A stretch of 64,000 bases of DNA from CAVOKN01 sp963696505 (GCA_963696505.1 CAVOKN010000008.1:1-64000); one strand, 5' to 3'. Counted from the first letter of the stretch, positions 31,667 through 44,343 are shown. Made by a program: numbers and translations. The notes: a model not told the origin generated them from the letters alone.

Positions 31667-32029
31667 ATGATCGACAGCCTATTCGCCGGACTTCCGGCCA
31701 CACCCGAACCCAAGGAACGCTTCGAGACCCTGATCGAGCAACCGGGCCTCAAGGTCGAGCGCATCGTCTCCACCGGTCAATCGAGTCCGCCCGGGTTCTG
31801 GTACGACCAGTCTCATGCTGAATGGGTTGCAGTGCTGAAGGGCGAAGCGTCCTTGCGTTTCGCCGACGAGCTTGCCGCGCGCACGCTTCGCGCCGGTGAC
31901 TTCGTGTTCATCGAGCCGCACCGGCGCCACCGGGTCGAGGCGACCAGCCATGCCGAACCGACGGTCTGGCTCGCGCTGCACTTCGGATCCGCGTCGCCGG
32001 CCGACGGCCTGGACGCAGATCTCACCTGA
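31667..32029 (+). CDS. cupin-domain protein
   Basis: 120 residues, a single small beta-barrel. The first cupin motif is partial (FWYDQSHAEWVAVLKGEASL with one His and Glu); the second reads LRAGDFVFIEPHRRHRVEAT with His. This fits the single-domain cupins next to stress or metabolic genes; metal binding is likely, the substrate unknown. Its stop overlaps the end of the convergent zinc-ribbon gene by 8 bp. Confidence 0.8.
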   Translation: MIDSLFAGLPATPEPKERFETLIEQPGLKVERIVSTGQSSPPGFWYDQSHAEWVAVLKGEASLRFADELAARTLRAGDFVFIEPHRRHRVEATSHAEPTVWLALHFGSASPADGLDADLT

Positions 32030-32249
32030 AGGCGCAGGAACCGGGTCCGTCGGGGTGGCCGCAACTGCTACAGGGGCCCGGCAGATCCGACCGACTGGCG
32101 CCCGAACTGGCGGGCGCTGCGAAGGCCGACAGCTTCTTCGTAAGCTCGGTGGCATGGCAGTTCGGGCACTCGACTGCAGGCGACGAGGCGCGCACCAAGG
32201 TTTCGAACTCGTTGCCGCAGCGCTCGCAGCGGTACTCGAAGATGGGCAT
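32022..32249 (-). CDS. FmdB-family zinc ribbon protein
   Basis: A 75-residue protein beginning MPIFEYRCERCGNEFETLV with a second pair CPNCHATEL, the FmdB-type regulatory zinc ribbon. A third Cys pair near the end (GPCSSCGHPDG) is common in the family. The role is uncertain. It lies 14 bp after the hemerythrin gene, in the same direction, probably one operon. Confidence 0.88.
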   Translation of the reverse strand: MPIFEYRCERCGNEFETLVRASSPAVECPNCHATELTKKLSAFAAPASSGASRSDLPGPCSSCGHPDGPGSCAFR

Positions 32250-32263
32250 CGGGGGCTCCGGAT

Positions 32264-32692
32264 TCAGAAGAAGGGGTTGATGATTTCGACGTTGGACCAG
32301 CCGATGTTGCGGATGTGCGCAACGAGCTTCTGGTCCTCCTGCGAGGTGTGGGCGGCGAACCAGTCGATCAGCGCTTGCTGCACTTCCTGCGGCCTGATGG
32401 CGCCGGACGACATGTCCCGCATCCAGCCGTCCAGCGACCCGAGCAACCGCGAATGCAGGCCGCGATGCTCGTCGAGCCGGGGATAATCCAGTTCCTGCAT
32501 GATGTTCTCTTCGCTGACGAAATGAAACTCCGCGTACTTGCGGATCTCGTTCAACGTCCGCGCCAGCATGGCTATGCCCGACCCCTGGTCGACGCGGCTG
32601 GCGAACTCGTTGACCAGCCTGAGAAAGATGCGGTGTTCGGCGTCGATGCGCTCGTGACCGAGCTCGAACTGGGTACTCCATTGGATGGTCAT
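32264..32692 (-). CDS. bacteriohemerythrin
   Basis: A 142-residue single-domain hemerythrin from ATG 32692. Iron ligands are seen in order: HERIDAEHRIF, FHFVSEENIM, HRGLHSRLL and DWFAAHTSQED. These proteins bind O2 and can deliver it to oxygenases or sense it. It is followed by the FmdB gene. With the hemerythrin-PAS sensor at 1833 this makes two hemerythrins in the window. Confidence 0.9.
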   Translation of the reverse strand: MTIQWSTQFELGHERIDAEHRIFLRLVNEFASRVDQGSGIAMLARTLNEIRKYAEFHFVSEENIMQELDYPRLDEHRGLHSRLLGSLDGWMRDMSSGAIRPQEVQQALIDWFAAHTSQEDQKLVAHIRNIGWSNVEIINPFF

Positions 32693-32960
32693 CGCATTCC
32701 TCGTTGGTATGGCTGTTTCAGTCACAGGCAGGATTCTACCGCGCCGGCCGATCTGCCTCCCGATTGCCCTGGCCGGCAGGCGATCTGTGGCGCATTTCAC
32801 ACGTCAGCACCGCGGCGCAACCCGAACCGTGACGAATTCATTTGATCCGTCAGGGGAAGCGGCGGAGCATAGGCATCAACAAGAAAGCGGCAGTGTTTCA
32901 GCAGGTAGGCGGCAGGGCTCGCTGATGTTTCCACCGGGAAATCCTCCTGAAGCGTTGCGG

Positions 32961-33075
32961 TAGAATAAGCAGTCTCCCGAGGTCGTTCTTGGCTCCATGG
33001 CCGTTTTTCAGCGCCCGGCTGACGCGGCAGATCAGAAAGGTTGCCAACCCCGCTACGGCGGGGTTCGTCTTTTCC
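32961..33075 (+). ncRNA. candidate small RNA or attenuated leader
   Basis: A possible -10 box TAGAAT (32961-32966) is followed by about 75 bases and a textbook terminator, with no reading frame between. A transcript of about 100 nt would result. It could be a free small RNA or a leader that is terminated before the aminotransferase gene at 33175. No known RNA family was recognised. Confidence 0.4.
33046..33073 (+). terminator. UACG-capped terminator hairpin
   Basis: A perfect 8-bp stem AACCCCGC/GCGGGGTT closed by the very stable tetraloop TACG and followed by CGTCTTTT. There is no plus-strand gene immediately upstream that it could end, which is what makes the region notable. Confidence 0.85.
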
Positions 33076-33174
33076 GGGGTACCCCGTCCTTCGCGGACAC
33101 CACTGCGATTCCACCGATGGCGGCCCAAACGGTGCAACAATTGCGGCCTTCCCCGTCTTCCAGTGGAGTCGATT

Positions 33175-34302
33175 GTGCCCGGACTGCTGCCCAACGTGGA
33201 CCCCGAAGGACTGCTCGAGTATTCCGTCGTCTACACCGACCGGGCCGTCAATCACATGTCGACGCTGTTCCAGGGCGTCATGCGCGACATTTCCGCCATC
33301 CTCAAGCGCGCCTATGGCGCACGGGCGGCAATCGTCGTACCCGGCAGCGGCAGTTTCGGCATGGAGGCGGTGGCGCGCCAGTTTGCTGCGGGCCGCAAGT
33401 GTCTGGTGATCCGCAACGGCTGGTTCAGTTATCGATGGACCCAGATCTTCGACATGGGGCGGATTCCAGCCCAGTCCGCCGTGCTCAAGGCGCGGCGAAC
33501 CAGTGGCGAGGTCCATGCGCCCTTTGCCCCGGCACCGGTCGGCGAGGTCGTGGCGGCGATCCGCGAATCGAAGCCAGAACTGGTGTTCGCGCCCCATGTC
33601 GAAACGGCATCCGGCATGATCCTGCCCGACGCCTACCTGCGCGCCGTCGCCGACGCCACCCATGATGCCGGAGGCATGTTCGTTCTCGACTGCGTCGCCT
33701 CCGGTGCGATGTGGGTCAACATGAAGGCGGTCGGCGTCAACATCCTGATCAGCGCGCCGCAGAAGGGCTGGAGCGGCTCGCCTTGCTGCGCCTTCGTGAT
33801 GCTCGGCGAGGGCGCCCGCGGCGCCATCGATGCGACGACAAGCAGCAGCTTCGCCTGCGATCTGAAGAAGTGGATGCAGATCATGGAGACCTACGAAGGC
33901 GGCGGTCACGCCTACCACGCCACCATGCCTACCGACGCGCTCGTCCGCTGCCGCGATGCCATGCGCGAGACCGAGGGCCGCGGCTTCGAGGTGCTGCGCA
34001 CCGCCCAGCAGGCGCTCGGTTCGCGGGTGCGAGCGCTGCTCGTCGAAAACGGCTACGCCAGCGTCGCAGCCGAGGGCTTCCAGTCCCCCACTGTGGTCGT
34101 GAGCTACACCGACGACGCGGAAATTCAGACGGGCCGGAAGTTTCTTTCTCAGGGACTGCAGGTCGCTGCCGGCGTCGCCTTGCAATGCGACGAGCCGGCC
34201 GACTTCCGCAGCTTCCGCATCGGCCTGTTCGGACTGGAGAAGCTCGGCAACATCGAGCGCACCGTGGCAACGCTGGAACAGGCCCTGCGCCGCATCCGCT
34301 GA
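33175..34302 (+). CDS. PLP-dependent alanine-glyoxylate / serine-pyruvate aminotransferase
   Basis: 375 residues from GTG 33175 (GGAG upstream). The class V aminotransferase fold is visible: VVPGSGSFGMEAVARQF near the cofactor phosphate, VLDCVASGAMW with the Asp that pairs with the PLP ring nitrogen, and the lysine in SAPQKGWSGSP. It probably transfers the amino group of Ala or Ser to glyoxylate or pyruvate. A longer frame opens upstream at 32989 but lacks a ribosome site and runs through the terminator hairpin, so I reject that start. Confidence 0.9.
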   Translation: MPGLLPNVDPEGLLEYSVVYTDRAVNHMSTLFQGVMRDISAILKRAYGARAAIVVPGSGSFGMEAVARQFAAGRKCLVIRNGWFSYRWTQIFDMGRIPAQSAVLKARRTSGEVHAPFAPAPVGEVVAAIRESKPELVFAPHVETASGMILPDAYLRAVADATHDAGGMFVLDCVASGAMWVNMKAVGVNILISAPQKGWSGSPCCAFVMLGEGARGAIDATTSSSFACDLKKWMQIMETYEGGGHAYHATMPTDALVRCRDAMRETEGRGFEVLRTAQQALGSRVRALLVENGYASVAAEGFQSPTVVVSYTDDAEIQTGRKFLSQGLQVAAGVALQCDEPADFRSFRIGLFGLEKLGNIERTVATLEQALRRIR

Positions 34303-34388
34303 AGCCGCTCGGGCATGGGCGCGCGCCGCCCGAATTCCCGGTTTCCGCCACCTCCCCGTTGGTTCGAGAGCAGAGGGCCGTTGTCGTG

Positions 34389-37300
34389 ATGAACCCGCGT
34401 TTTCTTGACGCATTCCATGTCCTGCTGCTCTGCCTCGGCTGGGGCTTCTTCGCGGCCGCGGCCAGCGCGGCAACAAGCGGCAGCGACAGCCGCGGCGCTC
34501 TTGACGAGCAGGCGATCGAGCGGCGCATCTCCGCCATCGAAACCCGCAAAGACCTAGAAGCTGCCACCAAGACCCGAAGCATCGATCTCTACAAGCAGAC
34601 GACCGCGGAAATCAAGTCGGCGCAGAAGCTGCGCGACGAGACCGAGACCCTGCGCCGTCAGGTGGCGGCGGCCCCCGACGTCATCCGCGAGCGGGAGCGC
34701 AGTCTCCAGGCACTGGAAAAAGGCGACGCGCCATCGGCGCTGTCCGGTAAGGAAGTCGCCCCCGTCGAGGAACTGGAGGAGCTCCAGCTGCAACTGCGTG
34801 CCGAGTCCGACAGCGCCAATCAGAAGCTGACCGAGCTCAGCCGTGCTTTCGAGGAGACGGCCACCCGGCCGCTGGAAATCCGCCGCCAGCAGGAGGAACT
34901 GCGCACCGCCATCGACAGCGCCGAAACCGACTTGCGCGAGCAGAACCGGCGACCCGCCACCGGCATCCTGGCCGAAGCCCAGCACGCGCTGGCGCGCGCG
35001 CGGCAGGAGGCACGCCAGCGGCAACTCGACCGTCTGACCCAGGAACTCGCCTACCAGCCCTTCCTGTTGCGCATCACGCAATTGCGTCGCGATGCGGCGC
35101 GCATCGAGGCGGAGCGCGCCGACGGCGAGCTGCGCCGCTTGCGCGAGCTCCTCGACCAGAGCCGCCTGAAAGCGGCCGAGGCGGCACGCGAGGAGGCCGA
35201 GCGCAAGCGGGCAGAGGCCGATCTGCCAGCGCCGATCAAGGATCTCGAGGCGCGCAATGCGGACCTGCGCGCCTCCATCGCCGAGGCAGGCTTGGCGATC
35301 AACACGGCGCTGGCGGAGATTTCCGCACGCCGAACCGCGCTGGCCGAAGTGGAAACCGAGCTGCGGCTTGCGCAGCGCCGCTCGCAGGCGCCGGGCAGCC
35401 GGTCCGATCTCGGCGGAACGCTGATACGCAACCTGGGCGCCCTGCCTACGGCCGACCGCTACGCCAAGCCCCGCAAGGAGCGCGAGGCGCTGATCGCCCG
35501 AACCACCGACGCCAATCTGGCCGTGGAAAGGGAATTGGCCACGCTGTCGGATCTCAAGGCAGCCACCGCGCGCGAAACGGAGAAGCTCGGTGCGCTCGAC
35601 GCGGAGCGCCGTATCACGCTCGAAGCGACGAACCGCCAGTTGCTCGCCGAACGGCGCACCCAGCTCGCCCGCCTCGACAGCCTCGAGGACGAACTGCTGC
35701 GCACTCTGCGCGAGGTGGAGGAAGCCGAACTCGACCTGCTGGGGCGCAGTGCCGCGGCGCGCGATCAACTGGTGGCACTGCTGTTCTGGATCCCCTTCGG
35801 CCCGATCGGCCTGAGCACCTTCACCGAGCTGGGGAGCGCCCTGGCCTGGCTGTTCGCGCCTGACAACTGGCGCGCCCTGGCCGATGCCGCCCACGCGGCG
35901 CTGCGTCACGCACCGGGCAACTTCGCATTCATCATGCTGGTCAGCGCGGCGCTGTTCTGGTGGCGTGCCCGCCTCAAGCCCTATCTCGCCAGCTTCGCGC
36001 CGGGCGCGGTGCCGCTCGAATACTTCCACATCAAGCACACCCTCGGCGCGCTCGGCATCACCCTGCTGCTGGCGCTGCCCTGGGGCCTGCTGCTGCTGGC
36101 GCTGGGCTGGCTGTTGCGCGGTGCCCCCGCCGCCGGCGCCTTCGCCGGCGCCGTCGCCCGGGGACTGACTATTGCTGGCGTCATGACCATCGTCGGCCAG
36201 GGCTTCGTCTGGCTGTTCGACGCGCGCGGGGTGGCAGTCAACCACTTCGGCTGGGTGGCGGAGAAGGCGCACACCGTGAAGCGCGAGCTGCGCCGGCTGA
36301 TGCTCGCCTACGTGCCGCTGGTGCTCCTTGTCATGACCACTTCCGCCAGCCACGAAGTGCGCAACAGCCTGGGCCGGCTGGCGCTGATCGTGGCGCTGGT
36401 GATGGTTTCCATGTTCTGGTTCCGCAACATGCGCCCGGAGGAACCCTTCGTCCGCCGCGACGCCGGGGCCGGCGCCGGCGTGATGCCGCCGTTCTTCGCA
36501 CGGGCGTTGTACTGGGCCGGCATCGGCCTGCCGCTGGCGCTGGCGCTGCTCGCCGCCGTCGGTTACTACTTCGCGGCGGCCGTGCTCTATCAGTTGCTGA
36601 TCCTCACCCTGCTCCTGTGGCTGGGCGGCGTCATGCTTTACGGTCTGGTGGGCCTGTGGGTACTGATCCAGAATGCCCGCCTCGCCCAGCGCAGCGACGA
36701 CAAGCCGGTGGTGACCGACTCCGCCGAGGGCGCGATCGTCCGCCGCCGCGCGCTGGACATCGCCTCCATAGGCGGCCAGACACGCCAGATGCTGAACATG
36801 ATGATCACCCTGGTGTTCGCCATCGGCCTCTATTGGATCTGGCACGACGCGCTGCCGGCGCTGGACGTCGTCGGAGAAGTCGAGCTTTGGCGCTACACCG
36901 ATACCGTCAACGGCGAGAAGGTGACGCGGCCGCTGACGCTGGGCGGCCTGTTCGTCGCCCTGGCGGTGGTGGCAGTGACCATCAGCGCCGCGCGCAACAT
37001 CGGCGGCATGCTGGACACGATGCTGCTCAGGCGCCTCGAACTCCAGGCTGACGCCAACTACGCCATCAAGACCGTCGCGCGCTACGCCATTTCCGGCATC
37101 GGCATCGTCGGCGCGGCCAATCTCCTGGGGCTAAGCTGGACGAGCGTGCAGTGGCTGGTGGCCGCCCTCACCGTCGGCATCGGTTTCGGCCTGCAAGAAA
37201 TCGTCGCCAACTTCATCTCCGGGCTGATCGTGCTCGCCGAGCGGCCGATCCGCGTCGGCGACACGATCACCGTGGGCGAGGTCACGGGCAATGTCAGCCG

Positions 37301-37748
37301 CATCCAGGCCCGCGCCACCCTGATCACCGATTTCGACAACAAGGAAGTGCTGATCCCCAACAAGGCCTTCATCACCGAGCGGGTGGTGAACTGGACCCTT
37401 TCGAGCCAGGTGACGCGGGTGCTGCTAAAGGTCGGGGTTGCCTACGGCACCGACCCGACGCAGGCGCAGGAGATCATTCTCTCGGCGGCGCGCTCGGTGC
37501 CCCTGGTACTGCGCGACCCGGCGCCGACCGTGTTCTTCGTCGGCTTCGGCGAAAGCTCGCTCGACTTCGAGGTGCGGGCATTTGCCGACGGCATGGACAA
37601 GCGCCTGCCGCTGACCCACCAGGTCAACATCGCCATCGCCCGGGCGCTGGCCGAGGCCGGCATCGAGATCCCCTTCCCGCAACGCGACCTGCATATCCGC
37701 TCCGGGCTGCTGCCGCCGCAGCAAGGCCCCGACGCGAGTCGCGCGTAG
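34389..37748 (+). CDS. large mechanosensitive channel, MscK/KefA type
   Basis: A 1119-residue protein. A signal peptide (HVLLLCLGWGFFAAAASAAT) leads into a periplasmic coiled-coil domain of about 400 residues (rich in Glu, Arg, Ala), then about ten membrane segments, and a C-terminal MscS domain: pore helix region TVGIGFGLQEIVANFISGLI, then the beta domain VGDTITVGEVTGNVSRIQAR and NKAFITERVVNWTLS. It releases solutes on osmotic down-shock; MscK members are also K+-modulated. Length and architecture match. No frameshift over 3.3 kb. Confidence 0.92.
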   Translation: MNPRFLDAFHVLLLCLGWGFFAAAASAATSGSDSRGALDEQAIERRISAIETRKDLEAATKTRSIDLYKQTTAEIKSAQKLRDETETLRRQVAAAPDVIRERERSLQALEKGDAPSALSGKEVAPVEELEELQLQLRAESDSANQKLTELSRAFEETATRPLEIRRQQEELRTAIDSAETDLREQNRRPATGILAEAQHALARARQEARQRQLDRLTQELAYQPFLLRITQLRRDAARIEAERADGELRRLRELLDQSRLKAAEAAREEAERKRAEADLPAPIKDLEARNADLRASIAEAGLAINTALAEISARRTALAEVETELRLAQRRSQAPGSRSDLGGTLIRNLGALPTADRYAKPRKEREALIARTTDANLAVERELATLSDLKAATARETEKLGALDAERRITLEATNRQLLAERRTQLARLDSLEDELLRTLREVEEAELDLLGRSAAARDQLVALLFWIPFGPIGLSTFTELGSALAWLFAPDNWRALADAAHAALRHAPGNFAFIMLVSAALFWWRARLKPYLASFAPGAVPLEYFHIKHTLGALGITLLLALPWGLLLLALGWLLRGAPAAGAFAGAVARGLTIAGVMTIVGQGFVWLFDARGVAVNHFGWVAEKAHTVKRELRRLMLAYVPLVLLVMTTSASHEVRNSLGRLALIVALVMVSMFWFRNMRPEEPFVRRDAGAGAGVMPPFFARALYWAGIGLPLALALLAAVGYYFAAAVLYQLLILTLLLWLGGVMLYGLVGLWVLIQNARLAQRSDDKPVVTDSAEGAIVRRRALDIASIGGQTRQMLNMMITLVFAIGLYWIWHDALPALDVVGEVELWRYTDTVNGEKVTRPLTLGGLFVALAVVAVTISAARNIGGMLDTMLLRRLELQADANYAIKTVARYAISGIGIVGAANLLGLSWTSVQWLVAALTVGIGFGLQEIVANFISGLIVLAERPIRVGDTITVGEVTGNVSRIQARATLITDFDNKEVLIPNKAFITERVVNWTLSSQVTRVLLKVGVAYGTDPTQAQEIILSAARSVPLVLRDPAPTVFFVGFGESSLDFEVRAFADGMDKRLPLTHQVNIAIARALAEAGIEIPFPQRDLHIRSGLLPPQQGPDASRA

Positions 37749-37837
37749 GTTGGAACAAGAGCCGCGCGCAGCCGACATTCGGTGCTCCATTTCGGCTCCG
37801 GCTCCTGCGGCCTCCTTCATCCAGGGCCAGGGGTCTG

Positions 37838-37880
37838 GCTCCCTTCCCCTCGCGGGAGGGCTGGGGCGAGGGGCAAGCTG
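37838..37880. repeat. palindromic repeat of the CCCTC..GAGGG family
   Basis: CCCCTCGCGGGAGGGCTGGG followed by GCGAGGGG, a member of the repeat family that also sits inside hsdR, hsdM and the efflux operon. The gap 37749-37970 also holds a CTGACTTTC copy at 37943-37951. No gene is seen there. Confidence 0.7.
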
Positions 37881-37970
37881 CGGTGCTCGGTGGCTGAGCA
37901 TTCTTGCCAATCAGGTGGGGCCCTGGTGCCGATCTACGGCGACTGACTTTCGGATCCGCGATCGCCGGGC

Positions 37971-40889
<2,919 letters not shown>

Positions 40890-40893
<4 letters not shown>

Positions 40894-42086
40894 CCGCGAA
40901 TCCAGTACAAGGCCGGCCGAGACAGGAACTCGTCCAAGTCGATCCCGCCTCCGCCCACCAGCAGGCTGCGCTGCGGCTTGAATGCTGCCGCAAAGGCCGC
41001 CGTGCCGGGGTGGGCCTGCGGTGCGCGCCCGCTCTTGACTTCGATCGCGGCGAGTCGGCGTCCGGCCTTCGCCACGAAGTCCACTTCCTGGTTGCGCTCG
41101 CGCCAGTAGTACAGCTCGCACTCGCCACCCGCCGCTGCATTGGCCAGGTGCGCGCCGACTGCGGATTCCACCAAGCGACCCCAGAACTCGCCATCGCCGC
41201 GGGCCTCGGCCAGTGTCAGTCCGGACTGGGCCGTGAGGAGCGCCGTGTTGAGAACCTGAAGCTTGGGAACGGACCCGCGGCTGCGGGCAACGTCGCCAGC
41301 GTATTTCTGAAGACCCACGACCAGCCCCGCGCCGCCGAGAAGGTCGAGGTAGTGCGCCAGCGTCGTGGAGTTGCCGGCGTCATGCAACTGCCCGAGCATC
41401 TTGGTATATGACAGCGCCTGCCCGGAGTAGCGGCAGGCGAGTTCGAACAGCCGCCGCAGCAGCGCCGGCTTGTCCACGCGGGTGAGCAGCAGAACGTCCC
41501 GTGAGATCGAGGTTTCGATGAGGCTGTCGGCGATGTAGCGCGCCCAGCGTTGCGGTTGGCGCACCAGCGGCGCCGCCCCCGGATAGCCCCCGTAGAACAG
41601 GTATTGATCGAGCGAGAAGCCGAAGGCCGCGCGCATCTCCGCGAACGACCAGTGCGGCAGGTGCAGGACCTCGAAGCGCCCGGCCAGGCTCTCGGTGAGC
41701 CCCTGCGCCACCAGCAGCGGGGCGGAGCCGAGCAGCACCACCTTGAGCGGCAGGCGCTGGCGCGTGTCTTCGTCCCACAAGCGCTTGACCGACTCTGACC
41801 AGTGCGGGATCTTCTGGATCTCATCCAGCACCAGCACCGCGCCAGTCTTGGCGGCCTCCGCCGCGGCGAGACGCGCCGCCTGCCACTGTTGCTCGATCCA
41901 CGCCGGCCCGCGCAGCGTGGGCTCATCCGCGCTGGCGCTGCGCACCGGCAGGCCCGCCACCTCGACGACCTGTTGCACCAGCGTGGTCTTGCCTACCTGC
42001 CGCGGCCCCGCCACCACCTGCAGATGGCGGCGCGGCTCGGCGAGGCGCTCGGCGAGGGTGGCGGCTAGTGGGCGCTGATAGGACAT
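40890..42086 (-). CDS. AAA ATPase with DUF4143 domain
   Basis: 398 residues. Walker A is VVAGPRQVGKTTLVQQ, Walker B VLVLDEIQKIPHW, with a sensor-like KVVLLGSAPLL. A winged-helix-like middle leads to the DUF4143 C-terminal domain with a PD-(D/E)xK-like core (EVDFVAKAGRRLAAIEVKSG). Such ATPases are widespread, often single on accessory DNA, with unproven roles. It is the gene next to hsdR (4-bp overlap). Two eroded relatives lie at 11.3 and 12.6 kb. Its own promoter region holds a pair of direct repeats. Confidence 0.88.
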
Positions 42087-42101
42087 CGGGAGACGCTTTA
42101 C

Positions 42102-42134
42102 CGTTTACTCAATACGCAGAGTACGTTTACTCAA
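42102..42134. promoter_or_regulatory. paired direct repeats upstream of the DUF4143 ATPase
   Basis: CGTTTACTCAA occurs at 42102-42112 and 42124-42134, 22 bases apart from start to start, about two helical turns, and 16-48 bp before the ATG at 42086. On the coding strand each reads TTGAGTAAACG. Such phased repeats are typical operators; the binding protein could be the ATPase itself or an outside regulator. Confidence 0.5.
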
Positions 42135-42192
42135 CGTTCTGCGCAAGACGGGCGGCCGATCGCCGGCTTCGGCTGCTCGCTGGAGAAGCCAT

Positions 42193-43197
42193 TCACGGCG
42201 CAGGCCGCGCCAGCATGTTCATCACCAGCCGGATCATCACCTCTTTGTCTTTCGGCGCCGACTCCGCAACCAGCAGCGCCAGCGCGGCCAGCCCGACATC
42301 GTTGATCACGGCCTCGCCATTGCGCAGCAGCCGCCGGTTGCGGTGCAGGAACTCGACGAACAGGAACGAGCCGATGCGCTTGTTGCCATCCGAGAAAGGG
42401 TGGTTCTTGATGATGAAGTACAGCAGGTGCGCGGCCTTCGCTTCGACCGTCGGATACGCTGGCTCGCCAAACGCGCTCTGGTCCAGGTTGCCGAGCAAGG
42501 CAGCCAGCCCCTCCTCGCGCTCGCGGCCGAACAGCTCGGTGGCCTCGCCGCGGGCCATCAGGTCACGCTTGAGGTGCGCGATGGCCGAGCGTGCCTCGCT
42601 CACGGCGGGCAGCACACCACCGGCGATGCCCTTGGGCTCGACCAGCAGCCCTTCGTCGTAGCGCTGCAGGAGCAGGAAGGTCTGCGTGTAGCGGGCAATG
42701 ACATTGACGAGCCCGCGACCCTGGTCCGTGCTCAGCGCCTCCCCGGCGGCCGCCGTGCGCACCAGCGACAGTGCGGCTTCCAGTTCGCGCGCGTTGTGGT
42801 CGAAGCGCTGGCGGTTGATCGTGTAGCCGCGTACCAAGTGGTCGCGCAGCGTGCTGGTCGCCCATTGACGGAAGCGGGTGCCTTCTGGCGATTTGACCCG
42901 GTAGCCTAACGAGATGATGACGTCCAGGTTGTAGTGCTCAACCTGGTAGGCTTTTCCGTCCGGGGCAGTATGTGCAAATTTTGCACATACTGCCGCCCGA
43001 TCCAACTCACCCTCCTTGAACACATTGCCGATGTGCTTGGTGATGACCGAGCGTTCCCGCCCGAAAAGCTCGGTCATCTGCTGCTGGGTCAGCCAGACGG
43101 TCTCCCCCTGGAGCCGCACGTCCACGCGGGCGCCGCCGTCCGGGGCCTCGTAGACAAGGATCTCGCCACCCGGCATCGCCGACAGCTCAGTCATCAC
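42193..43197 (-). CDS. RhuM-Fic/Doc fusion protein
   Basis: 334 residues. The N-terminal part is a RhuM-type domain (TVWLTQQQMTELFGRERSVI, KHIGNVFKEGELD, YNLDVIISLGYRVKSPEG), frequently found on defence or virulence islands. The C-terminal part is a Fic/Doc fold with the motif HPFSDGNKRIG, which is of Doc type (ending NKR). Fic proteins transfer AMP or similar groups; Doc phosphorylates EF-Tu. The fusion is a known but uncharacterised architecture. It sits between darG and the DUF4143 gene, one more cargo gene of the hsd operon. Confidence 0.9.
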   Translation of the reverse strand: MMTELSAMPGGEILVYEAPDGGARVDVRLQGETVWLTQQQMTELFGRERSVITKHIGNVFKEGELDRAAVCAKFAHTAPDGKAYQVEHYNLDVIISLGYRVKSPEGTRFRQWATSTLRDHLVRGYTINRQRFDHNARELEAALSLVRTAAAGEALSTDQGRGLVNVIARYTQTFLLLQRYDEGLLVEPKGIAGGVLPAVSEARSAIAHLKRDLMARGEATELFGREREEGLAALLGNLDQSAFGEPAYPTVEAKAAHLLYFIIKNHPFSDGNKRIGSFLFVEFLHRNRRLLRNGEAVINDVGLAALALLVAESAPKDKEVMIRLVMNMLARPAP

Positions 43198-43278
43198 GGG
43201 TTTGCGCCTAAATGGAAATCTACCGATTGGGGATTTCCGGCCGGCAACCGCCCTCTGCGGATACTTCGGGACCTTTTG

Positions 43279-44343
43279 TTATTCAATCTCGTGCTTGATC
43301 CAGCCCAAGTCTGTGAGCCGTCGCCACGCGGCGGCGACTTGTTCGGGTCGCATGAGTTCCGCCTTGCGCGTGCTCCACGCCCGAACGGCGTTTGCTGCAG
43401 CCTCGGATTTTCTCGCTGCCTCGGCATCCTCCCTCGTCGCTACCCAATGCACCGTCGCCAGCAGCTCCATGCCGAAAGGCGTCTCGAATCCCTCGATCAA
43501 CTCGGAAACGCGGTCGAAGCGTGCCCGCGTGTCGTCATGTTCCTTCAAGTAGTGTTCCGCCTCGGCGGCGGCCTCAGGCTCGAGTTGTATCGGCGTGTCA
43601 GGCTTGTTCTCGCCAGCGCCAAAACCGGTAATGAAGTGGCCGTCCATCTTTTCCAGCACATGGCGCAACACATCGGCATAAGGACCGTAATGATGCTTCA
43701 CGAACTTGACCTGAGCCAATTCCTCACCTGCCTCCGTGAGGAAGTAGACCAGCTTCTGAATCTCCAGCAGCGAGACCGGATAGTCGAATCCCGGAACGAG
43801 ATATCGATTGATAAGCCCGAGAACCGCCGCACGCCCCTTGGTCATCTTCGGGCGTGGTGTGCGGTTCCGGATGCCCTTTGCGTCCGGCGCGCCCGCAGGT
43901 TCATAAACCAGCCAGCGGATTTCCGGCACTTGTGCGAACGCTTCGCGCATTCGCTGCAGCACTTCACGCCAGGGCAAGCCGCCCAGGCCGCAGCCCAGCG
44001 GCGGCACGGCAACGGACCGGACACCCAGGCGGCGTACCTCCGCGACCAGTGCCTTCAGCCCGGATTCGATATCTTCCATCCGCGATGGGTTGCGCCAATG
44101 CCGCTTGGTGGGGAAATTGATGATGAAGCGGGGGTTCGCCAACGCTTGACGGTCGAAAATGAACATGCGCCCCGGCTGTATCTCGCCGGCCTTGCACGCC
44201 CGCCGGTAGACTTCATAGTTGTCCGGGTAGGCCTTGCGGAACTGGAGTGCGATTCCCTTGCGCATTACGCCTTCCGTGTTGACCGTGTTCACAACGGCTT
44301 CCACGTCGGCCTCCAGCAAATTGCCTCTCGTCAGTTCGAACAT
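43279..44343 (-). CDS. darG: DarG antitoxin: macrodomain DNA ADP-ribosylglycohydrolase
   Basis: 354 residues from ATG 44343. The N-terminal macrodomain (LLEADVEAVVNTVNTEG, then FPTKRHWRNPSR with the catalytic-type Lys, and PPLGCGLGGLPW) removes ADP-ribose from DNA. The C-terminal half (LEIQKLVYFLTEAGEELAQV, KHHYGPYADVLRHVLEKM) binds and neutralises DarT. One oddity is GVMRKGIALQF, where most relatives have Gly in place of the first Arg. It follows darT by 13 bp. Confidence 0.93.
   Translation of the reverse strand: MFELTRGNLLEADVEAVVNTVNTEGVMRKGIALQFRKAYPDNYEVYRRACKAGEIQPGRMFIFDRQALANPRFIINFPTKRHWRNPSRMEDIESGLKALVAEVRRLGVRSVAVPPLGCGLGGLPWREVLQRMREAFAQVPEIRWLVYEPAGAPDAKGIRNRTPRPKMTKGRAAVLGLINRYLVPGFDYPVSLLEIQKLVYFLTEAGEELAQVKFVKHHYGPYADVLRHVLEKMDGHFITGFGAGENKPDTPIQLEPEAAAEAEHYLKEHDDTRARFDRVSELIEGFETPFGMELLATVHWVATREDAEAARKSEAAANAVRAWSTRKAELMRPEQVAAAWRRLTDLGWIKHEIE

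Noticed and set aside
32989..33174. Longer N-terminus for the aminotransferase
   Set aside because: It lacks family similarity, lacks a ribosome site and passes through a strong terminator; GTG 33175 has GGAG in front.
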